A stretch of 64,000 bases of DNA from Eukaryota sp. TZLM1-RC (Eukaryota > Metamonada: BaSk clade), in the NCBI GenBank assembly GCA_040285825.1, contig JAUPSS010000004.1, positions 248,001 to 312,000 on the forward strand, given 5' to 3'. The first letter of the stretch is position 1. The number at the start of each line of letters is the position of its first letter. Positions 32,025 to 42,400 of the stretch are shown here, in pieces. The translations under genes and the position numbers were made by a program. The notes beneath the pieces were generated by a model, which searched no databases, was not told where the DNA came from, and saw only the letters and a list, made by a program, of their open reading frames with translations.

Positions 32025-32671
32025 AATTATCGATTTGGTCTCTTTAAAAGTCTTTCCTCCACCTGAGCTTACTGCTGCACGTCTCATTGCTTTAGTAAAA
32101 CCTGGTAGAGAAACTAAACCCTCGGGAATTCGTCCCATTGCAGTAGGTGAATCTCTCTCTCTCGTTTGTTTGCCTCAATTATTTTTAATAGAATTGTGAA
32201 AAATGCCAGTAAATTTTTGTCGCCATTGCAATTTGGTATACTAACAATTGATTGAGCTTCAGTTGCTGCTCTAACATCTGACTTGTTTTTTAACTCCAAA
32301 GGAAACAATTTTATTTTCGATTTAAATTTCAGCAATGCTTTCAACAGTGTAAAAAGAACAGCAATTTACGAAGTAATTGAAAAACATTTCCCTGAACTAT
32401 CAAGTTATTTCTACTTGTTTTTCGGTAAGTCCAGTGAATTGGTGTATGATGTATTTTCTTTAAAGTCTTCCTCTGGTGTAAAGCATGGGGGCCCTTTGGG
32501 CACATTACTATTTTGTATCGCAATCCAGGAATTTTTGATAGCAATTGATGAAAAATACCCTTCTCTAAAAATTGTAGGTCATGTGGATGACATTTCCCTT
32601 ATTGGTCCTGTTGATGTCGTTCAAAAAGCTTCAATTGAAATTGCTTCCCAATATGAAAATATAGGACTTCA

Positions 32672-33300
32672 CTATGGCACAAACTGCAAGGATATCGTGT
32701 ATCAAAGAGCCCCTGCTGAAAGAAACACTTTCTCTGAATAATTTTAGTTCTGATGATAGAGGTGATGTATACTGTGATTGGATTGATAATTCTGAAGCTA
32801 TTGTTGACTTTGTCTCATGTAATGTTGCAAACGATACTTTGGTTCACAGAAGAAAACTTAATCCTGTGGCTGCTCTGGATTTTAAAGCAAAAGAAAAACA
32901 TAGAAAATATGATAAAGAAATTGAAGATGCAAATATCGATAGAAATACACAGCTGGTTTTTATTGCTTTTCCATTTTCGATAAATGGAAGATTATCAGTT
33001 GAAGCAGAAACTTTTTTGGATGACTTCCAAAAAATGGTGAAAGAAAAAACAATGAAAAGATTTGATATTTTTTTATGGCGTTCACGGATTCAATTTGCCA
33101 TTATTAATAGATTACCGCGGTTTTTCAATCGAATTAGAGAAGCTTTAGCTAGACAGCAAGCAAATCAAGATTTTGTAGAGGAAATCTTGGTTTAATGATA
33201 GTCGTCCCATTAGTTATGATTTAATTTAATCAAGTGTGCAAATTCAATAAATTAATGAATTGGTAATGAATTCAAAGAGTTTGAAATTAGTAAATGTAAA
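32672..33300 (+). mobile_element. Nested 5'-truncated LINE (C-terminal nuclease only)
   Basis: After host text ending ENIGLH the sequence jumps to a C-terminal copy. EPLLKETLSLNNFSSDDRGD starts the nuclease core (DRGDVYCDWIDNSEAIVDF), and a 173-codon frame ends VEEILV at 33195. The 3' UTR ends in an A-rich tail near 33300, where host text NYSQEAF resumes. About 75 bp of host is missing at the junction and I find no clean duplication. This suggests insertion with target deletion. Confidence 0.65.
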
Positions 33301-33723
33301 AAATTTTTCCAATTATTCTCAAGAAGCTTTTCCTTCTTTTAAGTTGTTGTTTAGAAAATGTTCATGATATAACTAAAAATCTTAATGAATTTGCTGAAAA
33401 ACTTGGTAATGAGCGTTAATCAATTTCTGAATTGGAAATAGAGAAACATATCAAATTTTTTATTTTGAAAATCTGTTACTCCGGAAAAATTACTCACTTA
33501 TTGAGGTAGACTGTACCATCTTTGTCTATCGAACTTTGCCGATCATCTGATCAACTTCGTGCAACTTTCATTGCTTCCGTATTAGAAGTGAAGCCGGATC
33601 TAATTCGAGCCCACTTGTTCTCATCTTCACAATTTGGTAGTGTTGGCTTTATTAAATCTTCAATTCTTTCTCAAGCAGCTTTTGTTGGTGGTGGAAAAAA
33701 TTCATTTTTGTATTTCTCAATCG

Positions 33724-33818
33724 TGATGCCGTAGGTTGGAAAAGTGGTTAAGATAGAGCTAATGAGGAAAAGTTGATTCATTTCCTGATCATAACATATA
33801 AGCCTTAGAGCGCCAACA
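33724..33818 (-). repeat. 3' LTR of 1.73-kb element
   Basis: 95 bp, starts TGATGCCGTAGG and ends GCGCCAACA on the plus strand. Pair of 35359-35453. Confidence 0.88.
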
Positions 33819-34389
33819 CTGCTTCTTCCCTTTTTCAAAGTAAATCAGCTAATATGAATATGAAACAAAACTATAACAAATACCTAAATAACTATAAATA
33901 CTAAGAACTGAATACTAAATTCTGATGTTTTCTATTGTCTACAATTATCTTTGTAGTGATTGGGATTTACAGAAACACTGGTTTCACTTTTTTAAGATCG
34001 ACACTGGATGTACTATGACTCTCCTACAATAATATTAGTATAAGGTAGTAAGCAATAACTGAAAAGGGCCTCGTTCCAAAATCTGTGTGCTTGAGTACTT
34101 TGTTGTGTCAGGTTTTAATCGCTACATAAAGACGCTCTGTTTCTTTTCTTTTTCGTAAACGAGAAACGTGGTAGTGTCGTTTAGAAAAGGTATCATGGAA
34201 TCGAAGAACGGATTCGTTAAAGATCATGCAGGGTCTATGTTCGATCAAAAACAACAGTAAGCAAAGTAACAAACCTCAGAAACCTGAAGGCGGCGCCTTT
34301 TGTTCTTAAAGTACTGGTTTTACGATTAAAAATATCACAGGAACAAGGACCGTATCTTTGCATTGTAGTACAATAACAGCGGAGGTGGA

Positions 34390-35170
34390 GTTTCTAATCA
34401 TAACCTCATATTTGGTCGACTTTTCTCGTGTTTGGCTCCATAAGGAAGGGAGCTGCTCGGATGGATAAGAGTCCATTGCTTCGAGATAACGCTCCGCGTC
34501 GTTGCTAGGAGTTTGTAGAATTCATCACTGGAGCCATCTTCCCCTTCCGTAATATGTACTCTCCAGAAGGGGTTGATTATGTAAAGTGGGATTTTCATCC
34601 GTTTCTTTACTAGATGCTAGATTAGGGAGGGGAGAGGGAACTGGTCCGTTTTCGTGGCCTCCTCTGACTCTTCTAGGTTCTACTTCCTTTGTGGGGGAGA
34701 GGAAACCGGGTCCGTATTCTTAAACTCTGTTAGGGTCCCCCTTATAGCCCAAAGTTGGAAATCCAACGTTTCTGCCTATCTTTGGAAATTCCTTCCATAA
34801 AGGAGGGAGCTGCTCAAACAAACAGTAATCTGTAGGTTCGAGGTAAGCCTCCGCGTCCTTCATAATTTGTTGACGAAGTTCTTTCCCTTCGTCGTCTATT
34901 TCATCTAGAACGGATTAAAGTGCTTCGTAATCCTTTAGAACAGACGGAGTTTCTGAACTTGACCCAACATTTGTGGCTTTAGGTGAGGAGGGGGGTGGTT
35001 CCGTTATTGAAACCTTTTCTGGCTTGTTGGACTTGAAGGGGCGGGAGCTGGTTCCGTGCCTGGTTCCATTGTTTTGTGTTTGTAGGAGGCAGGAGGTGAT
35101 TCCGTGCCTGAATCCACGGGTTTTCCTTGAGGGGGGGGGGAGGCTGTCTCGAGCCCGAATCCTCATCACT
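34390..35170 (-). pseudogene. Decayed internal protein of 1.73-kb LTR element
   Basis: Reverse-strand frames: an N-terminal proline/serine-rich piece (35169-34915, with PPPSS), then LDEIDDEGKELRQQIMKDAEAYLEPTD, and a second copy-like segment DAERYLEAMDSYPSEQLPSLW near 34440-34510. Stops separate them. The duplicated EQLPxLW / AEAYLE module suggests a repeated helical domain. It occupies the gag position but I recognise no family. Confidence 0.4.
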
Positions 35171-35358
35171 CGTTGCTACTTCTCCTGTTGATGTAAATGT
35201 GTTATAAGCATCCCTGTCGTGTTTGTGGATGATATTTTTAAAGAAGTCAGTGCTCTGGCTGGAAGGAACTGACGTGATATCTGCTAAAAATATCCTCTGT
35301 ACGAAAGCTGTGTGTTGTTAAAAGTGGCATACCTAAACCTAATGTGGCCAATAATTAT

Positions 35359-35453
35359 TGATGCCGTAGGTTAAAGAAGTGGTTAAGATAAAGCTAATGA
35401 GGAAAAGTTGATTTTTTTTCTGATCATAAAATATAAGCCTTAGGGCGCCAACA
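35359..35453 (-). repeat. 5' LTR of 1.73-kb element
   Basis: 95 bp partner of 33724-33818, adjoining the conserved candidate primer-binding segment at 35346-35358. Confidence 0.88.
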
Positions 35454-36164
35454 ATCGTTTTCCTGAAGATAGCCATTTGCTTAATCCATCATTTTCCAAA
35501 TATTTGTATGACCTTGACGTTGCTTTTAATAAAATTGCACCAGAAATTTGGTGTCAATGTCTTCCCGACTGAGTTCAAGAGATTCCTCCACGAAATTTAG
35601 TCAATTTAAGGTATTGTGTAAAGAAGCTTCCACAAAAACTGGCACTACTATTTGAAGGCTTGGATTATGAAATACGTCTTGGCATGGCCAAACATAGAAA
35701 TAACGCTTTTGTAAATTTTGTACTGGATGTTTGTGATAGTTCTGCGTCTTGTTTAATTAATCGCGTGCCAAGAATTTAAGGTTTGTTTCTAGATGACCCT
35801 TGCTCTTTATTATCTATGCGTCTTCGATCTTTTATTTGGTCGGATAATCTTCCCCATGGTTCAATTTATAAATGTCGAAAGCCTGTCGCTACAAACCATT
35901 TATTTAATTGTAATCGTTTTATTACTTTTAGATCAAAAGTGCATGAAACAGTCCGTGATCAGTTCTATTGTATATTTAAGTCCTACAAAATCAAATCATT
36001 TTTAGAACCTTTACTTTCAAATTTGGCTAATGAAGCTGACAGAAATTTTTTTGGTGATTGCCACGGTGATCTGTTAGTTCCCGGTCTTCATGGATCAATG
36101 ATCATTATTGATGTCAGATCTACTGCTGTATCAAACAGCTCAAATGAAAAACTGGCACAATCTT

Positions 36165-38696
36165 GCTTACGTGGTCGTTATGATGCCGCTAAACAGTCCT
36201 TGCTTTCCTCTTCTTTGGCTGATGCAAACTCGGTTACCCTTGAAAAACTTCAAAAGTTGCATCTTCAAGAAAATTTCAAGTGCAGCAAGCCTGAAGTGTG
36301 TCCTTTTTGGATTGAAAATCCTATTACTGCAATCGAAGTTCTTAAAGCTATTCAAAAATTGCCAAAGGGGAAAGCAGCAGGCCCATCTGGAATTTCTTTT
36401 GATCTGTTAAAAATAGCGTGTTGCAGTGCTCCCGAAATTGCTGATGATCTAGCCCAGTATTTTCAACAATTAATTGTTTTGAAAATTAATCCTCCTTTTG
36501 AATTACTTGCTGTACGTCTGATTGCTTTGGTAAAGCCTGGTAATGGAATTAAACCGGATGGAATACACCCAATTGCTGTTGGTGAATCTCTATCTCGTTT
36601 GCTGGCATCAATTGTCTTCGATCGTGTCAAAGACAAAGCTTCTACATTTTTGAATCCTCATCAATTTGGAATTAAAACAATTGATGGTGCTTCTGTTGCT
36701 GCTATTGCCTCAGATACTTTTTTTAGTGCAGAGGAAAATAATTTTATTTTTAATCTTGACTTTAAAAATGCTTTTAATTCTGTAAAGCGAGAAGCGATTT
36801 TTGAAGTAATTAAATCTGATTTTCCTGAGCTATCGAGTTTTTTCTACCATTTTTATGGGAAAGAATCAGATTTAATTTATAATTCATTTGGTCTTAAATC
36901 ATCTTCTGGTGTGAAGCAAGGTGATCCTTTAGGCCCATTATTGTTTTGTTTAGCTATTCACAAAAATTTTAAATATCATTAAGCAAAAACACCCTTCTGT
37001 AAAAATAGTTGCTGATATGGATGATATATTTTTGATTGGTTCATTTGATTTACTAGAATTGGTTGCTCAAGAAATTGCCGATTCATATGAAAATATTGGG
37101 CTTTATCTGAATGCGAGCAAATGCCTTCTGATTGGCTCTTCTGCTCAAGATCTTGTGATAAACGATTCTATTGTCCCTTTTACCCATTATAGTAGTGATG
37201 CTTTTAAGTTCCTTGGTTGTTGGTTAGGAAACGTGCCTCAAATTCAGAATGAATTGCAAGTTATTTTGGAAAAAATGAAAATTGAACTTGATTCAATTTC
37301 TTCTTTAGATATAGAAAAGCATATTAAATTTTTCATGCTTAAAATTTGCTACACTTGGAGAATAACCCACATTTTGAGATCTTGTGCTCCTTCCATAGCA
37401 TTAGATTTTTGTCGTTCATTTAATTCATTGAGAACAGAATTTTTTGCTGATTTATTGGATGTAGAACCAGGAATGTTGAAAAGTCACTTATTTTCTTCAG
37501 CAAATTTGGGTGGTTTTGGATTTACTAAATCTTCAATTTTGTGTCAATCAGCATTCTTGGTGGTGACAAAAATTTTATTTATGAATTTTCTCGTAGATTT
37601 CCTGATGATTCTCATCTGTTAGTTCCCAATTGCAGTCCTTATTTGTATGAGTTATCTTGTGAACTTGAAAAATTGCCGCCACAAATTTGGACCAAATGTT
37701 CTCCTCAATCAATTCAAGAAATTCCAAACCGATCTCTTTTTAATTTACAGTTTTGCTGTAAAAAGCTTCAACAAAAATTGTCAAAGATTTTTGAAAGCTT
37801 GGCTTTTGATGTTAGACTTGGGTTGGCCAAGAAAAAGAATCCCGCTTTTGCAAATCTTTTACAAGATATGTGTGACAGTACTTCTTCTGCCTTAGAAACA
37901 ACAATTCCACAAGTTTATGGTACTCTCTTAACCGATTCTGCTTGGACTCTAAATATGAGATTTCGTTCCTTTATCTGGCCTGATAATTTACCTCATAATT
38001 TAATTTGTAAATGTTCTCGAGAAATTACAACTACTCATTTGTTAAATTGTAAAAATTTTATGACTTTTAGAAGCAAGGTTCATGATGCTGTAAGAGACCA
38101 GCTATATTGTATGTGTAAATCTCATAGAATTGAATCCTTCTTGGAACCTCTCTTGTCAAATCTGTTTGATGCTGAAGATGATTTTTGTAAGAATAATAGA
38201 GGTGATGTTATATTACCTGGATTAGATGGAAGTTTCATTTTATTGGATGTAATGTCTGTTGATCCTTGTAATGCTTCAAATGAAAGGCCAGTTAATTCTG
38301 AAATTCATAATCCCCTTTCAAATGCTGAAAATTTTAAATTCAAAAAATACAATGAACCTTTGTCCAAATTGGCCAGCCTGCAGCATGCAAAATACAATTT
38401 GTATCCATTTGTATTTTCCCTTTTTGGTTCCCTTGCACCAACTGCTTTACGTTTTTTGGATGACTTTGAAATGATTGTAAAGAAAAGAACTGGCAGAAAT
38501 TTTAACAGATTGTTTTGGCAAAATAGAATTGTGTTTTCTAATTTTAAGGGGATGTTGAAGATGGTTTCTGATGCTTTGCTTTCTCTTGGATCTCACTATG
38601 AGAGAGTTGCATCTAGGGTTTTTGTTCTGGGAGAGATGGATTTTTAGATGTTGATTTATAGGTTTTGAATAAAATTAAAATTTTGGTAAAAACAAA
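36165..38696 (+). mobile_element. R2-like LINE nested in a LINE, 11-bp TSD
   Basis: Flanked by GGCACAATCTT (36154-36164 and 38697-38707), with an A-rich tail. It begins LRGRYDAAKQSLLSS, almost the same 5' point as the element at 20871. It contains GKAAGPSGISFD, IAVGESLSRLLASI, NLDFKNAFNSVKR and SSGVKQGDPLGPLLF. A frameshift at about 36960 precedes the catalytic motif, which reads ADMDDIFLIG with Tyr replaced by Asp. A second frame change lies near 37545. The last frame (to 38647) has KCSREITTTHLLNC, HDAVRDQLYCM and nuclease core NNRGDVILPGLDGSFILLD. It is the best-preserved C-terminus in the window but not functional as read. Confidence 0.88.
37541..38647 (+). pseudogene. LINE C-terminal CCHC and PD-(D/E)XK nuclease region
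   Basis: A 368-codon open stretch, the clearest view of the LINE nuclease module. CxC...HLLNC zinc motif lies near residues 160-175, HDAVRDQ near 187, R-GD-(I)LPG at about 225, and LLDVMSVDP at about 238 (the D...DV pair of a PD-(D/E)XK core). It ends with an aromatic-rich tail SHYERVASRVFVLGEMDF. In R2-type elements this module nicks the target before reverse transcription. The RT part lies upstream in other frames. Confidence 0.75.
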
Positions 38697-39105
38697 GGCA
38701 CAATCTTATAATTCACCTTTACGTAGAGCTTAAGAAGCGAAAATTATAAGTACACAGAAAAGTCAATAATCTAAATTCCAACTCACATACTCAATACCTT
38801 CTTTGTCCTTTTGCTATTTCTTTATTTGGAACCTCAAGTAAAACTGCGTTATTTTTTATGGACGATTTTTCATACATTGTCAAAAACAGAACTGAAAGAA
38901 TATTTGACCGAACCTTTTGGCAAAATAGAATTGTATTTTCTATTTTTAAAGGCATAGCCTTGTTTCTAGCTCGTTGTTATCACTAGGAAGATTTAATAAA
39001 GAAAATGCTCTAGGTAAATTTTCAATGGTAGATGTGGAGTTTGAGGACATTGATTTTTAGTTTTTAACAATTTCTTTTGAATAAAATAAGTTTCCAAAAA
39101 TATTG

Positions 39106-39443
39106 TTATCAATCCACATTATTTCTGTTAAATCGAGAATAAATAGAGAATTTGAAATTAAACTTTTTCTGCAATTTCAACAAAAGCCTTTTGCACCAAC
39201 AAGGAAGTAAATTAGAAGCAAAGACTATCGTTAGAATATTTGTCCTGAAGCCATACTAGAATTTCTCGTGAACACAACTAATAGTTTCTAAATCAACACC
39301 ATCAAGATTTCCACAATGAATGGCCCATCCATTTGTCAGTTTTTGTCATTTTTCTATTGTTAGTAACATAGTCATCAAGGTTTGTGTTGAATTGAAACAA
39401 GATAGAATTAGAACAAGACAGTGGACTAGTTAGTTAAGGTGTA
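39106..39443. other. Intergenic, 5' flank of the repeat-protein gene
   Basis: AT-rich, no gene seen; it must hold the promoter of the giant repeat protein. Confidence 0.5.
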
Positions 39444-42400
39444 ATGCTTGCAGTGACAGCGGTACAATCCTTCCGTTGCAACATCTACAACAACTATCTG
39501 TTCAAGGTCAAATCTTTGCCTTACGATTTGAGATGTATTCACATGTCACCAATCAATCAGCACCAGAATGATGATCTTTCTAGCACTCTAGCTCACCTTC
39601 TCATGTCATCTAAGGAGACAATCTCCATTGTGGACTATGTTGAACGCAACTATCCCTGTCCAGATCCTACTTATCAACCGTTCGATCTCAACTGTGATGA
39701 TCCTAAAGAGTTCCGTATCTCCCCTTTGAGTATGTCGCTTTGATCATCGCTTATCCCAGAACTGGCTTTATGGACATCAATACTGATTCTGATCATTGTG
39801 ACAATAATAACGTTTTCAACACCTTCTGTTCCTCTCTCTGGTACTATTGTTGATAGGCGAACAGACCTTCCCATCGAATCTGCCACTGTTACACTGTTCA
39901 TTCAAAACGAGAAACCTCTGACCACACAAACCAACAGTAAAGGAAGGTTCATTTTCTCCCATGTCAAAGTAGGAAAGTACCAGCTCCTTTTGGATCATCC
40001 GAGCTATTATAATCAGTCATTACAGGTAGGTGCCGTCAGCAATGATGAAAACAGTATACGTCTTGCTCTAGACCCCTTCTATTACGTGTATACTGGTGTA
40101 GTTGCTGATGCGGACTCTGATCATCTCTTGCAACATGTTCATGTCACACTAACCACTGATGCAGAACAGGTCGAAACAACAACCAACTCTCAAGGGGTTT
40201 TCATGACTGAATTATGGTCTGGAATCTACCACATAACACTCCAACTCAATGGCTACCACGAACTTTCCCAATCGTTGGCTCTTGCTTCCTCCACATCCCC
40301 TATTCCTTTTAGATTATCCAAGATCTTGTTTGATATAAACATAGTTGTTGTTGACTCTCTCTCTAAACTCCCCATTCCCAACACAGTCGTGGTTCTCGAG
40401 TCTTTTGACGTTTTTGCCATAACCGACCAATTAGGGCAGGTCTTATTCAATAATCAGCGTCCCTTAGTGTATTTCATTTCACTTTTTCATCATTTGTACC
40501 ACAATGCCACGCTTTCCGTAACTCATCAAAGTTCGGATGTTGTTGAAACCATGCTTGTGCCAATTACTGAACAAGTTTCGTTTTCAGTTTTTGATTCTTC
40601 CACTTCCACGCCAATTGAAGGAGTGACTGTGAAACTTGACTCTGTTCAGGAAGTATCTTCACCAGAAGGCATTGTACAGTTTGAAGGGGTTCGTTTAGAT
40701 ACTTACAACGTTGAATTTGTTCATGAATTATTTCATCCCCAAAATGTCTCTCTTGAAGTCGTGCCGTACTTCAACTCTCTCACCATATTCCTTGACGCTG
40801 TTCTGGTCAACGTGTCGGTAGCTGTTATTGATCATAATGGAGACCATGTTCCCAATGCTGAAGTGTCGAGCATGAATCAAATCACTTCTACTAACTCTGT
40901 TGGTATGTTTCAGCTGACCGGACTGAGGTTGAGTTCCAACACAAATGTTAATGTTGATCACCCCAAGTTTCATCAAAACAGCTTTTCATTGAATGTAGAA
41001 GTACCCAATCCCGAATCACCATTGTACATTGTCGAGTTGCTTCCAATTACCTTTGATTTGAAAGTTCTTGTTTATGATCAAACTAACAGTCTTCCAGTAA
41101 CAAGTGCCACAGCTGACCTTTCAATCGATGGAGCTTCAATTCAAGTTGGTGTAGGTAATAATAAGGGTATTATTGATTTAAAAGAGCTATTGGTTGCTGA
41201 TTACTCGATCATTTTGAATTCGATAGGTTATTACTCTGGTTCGTTTGAACTTGGAAGATTGAACTCAAAACAAACAATTGAATTTTCATTAGAACCAAAG
41301 CTGTTCACTGTGTCTGGAAATGCTGGTGGAATTAAAGATGTAGAAGTAAGTCTAAAAGGCACTGAATGGTCAGCAACAACTGATGAAGAAGGAGAGTTCT
41401 CCATCCAACACGTTCGCTATGGAACCTATACCATTGTTTACCAACATTCTGATTATGAAGTTGTGGAGCAGGAAAATGTTGATGTACATGGAGATCTTGC
41501 ACTGGACGGTATTCAACTCGCAATCAAAACTTTTTCTGTTCAATTAACCATTTACGATCAAGAATCCTTGATTTTACTGTCAGGTGTGAGCGTTCAACTT
41601 ACTGATTCTGCTGAAGCGGTCATCACAGACTCATCAAATGACCGTGGGGTTGTTTTATTTGAAGATGTTGACCTTGGACAGTACACAATTCTACTGGAAA
41701 GTACTGGATTTGAAAGCAAAACTCTAACTGAAATCGACATTCAAGCTGATCATTTCAGTAACATTTACCTTGAATCAAAGCTGTTCACTGTGTCTGGAAA
41801 TGCTGGTGGTATTGAACATGTGAAAGTAAGTCTAAAAGGTACTGAAAGGTCAACAACATCTAATGAAGATGGAGACTTTTCCATCGATAATGTTCGCTAT
41901 GGAACCTATACCATTGTTTACCAACATTCTGACTATGAAGTTTTGGAGCAGGAAGATGTTGATGTACATGGAGATCTTGCACTGGACGTTATTCAACTCG
42001 CAATCAAAACCTTTTCTGTTCAATTAACCATTTACGATCAAGAATCCTTGATTTTACTGTCAGGTGTGAGCGTTCAACTTACTGATTCTGCTGAAGCGGT
42101 CATCACAGACTCATCAAATGACCGTGGGGTTGTTTTATTTGAAGATGTTGACCTTGGACAGTACACAATTCTACTAGAAAGTACCGGATTTGAAAGCAAA
42201 ACTCTATCTGAAATCGACATTCAAGCTGATTATTTCAGTAACATTTACCTTGAATCAAAGCTATTCACTGTGTCTGGAAATGCTGGTGGTATTGAACATG
42301 TGAAAGTAAGTCTAAAAGGTACTGAAAGGTCAACAACATCTAATGAAGATGGAGACTTTTCCTTCCAACACGTTCGCTATGGAACCTATACCATTGTTTA

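Larger units (their letters stand above)
33724..35453 (-). mobile_element. Non-autonomous LTR element (1.73 kb) without enzymes
   Basis: LTRs of 95 bp (33724-33818 and 35359-35453) differ at about 8 sites, start and end TG...CA, and are flanked by ATCG (33720-33723 and 35454-35457). Reading the reverse strand, the 5' LTR is followed by ATAATTATTGGCC, exactly as in the gag-only element, and the 3' LTR is preceded by a purine tract (GAAAAAGGGAAGAAG). The inside lacks gag zinc-knuckle, protease, RT and integrase motifs. It holds frames of a P/S-rich protein and two related segments with DAEAYLEPTD / DAERYLEAMD (34470-34510 and 34820-34860). It is older than the element at 11283 by LTR divergence. 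Removing it rejoins the host LINE at YFSN-RFPEDSH. Confidence 0.85.
32025..39105 (+). mobile_element. R2-like LINE carrying three nested insertions
   Basis: The host copy starts 5'-truncated at FPPPELTAARLIAL with RPIAVGES, FNSVKR, GVKHGGPLG (usual GDPLG) and an RT motif HVDDIS (usual YxDD) up to about 32670. A truncated LINE follows (about 32672-33300). The host resumes (NYSQEAF, ELEIEKHIKFFILK, VGGGKNS) to 33723, is cut by an LTR element (33724-35453), and resumes RFPEDSHLLNP to a CCHC region (KCRKPVATNHLFNC), HETVRDQ and nuclease core CHGDLLVPGLHGSMIIID. It is then cut at 36164 by a LINE (36165-38696) and finishes at 38708-39060 (KTALFFMDDFSYIVKNRTERIFDRTFWQNRIVFSIFKG, stated in part, and FEDIDF). 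Stops and motif changes show it is dead. Confidence 0.82.

Noticed and set aside
39741-39743. TGA read-through or recoded stop in the giant repeat protein
   Set aside because: TGA ends other genes here normally (for example 4743-4745), and a GT-AG 30-nt intron removes this codon cleanly.
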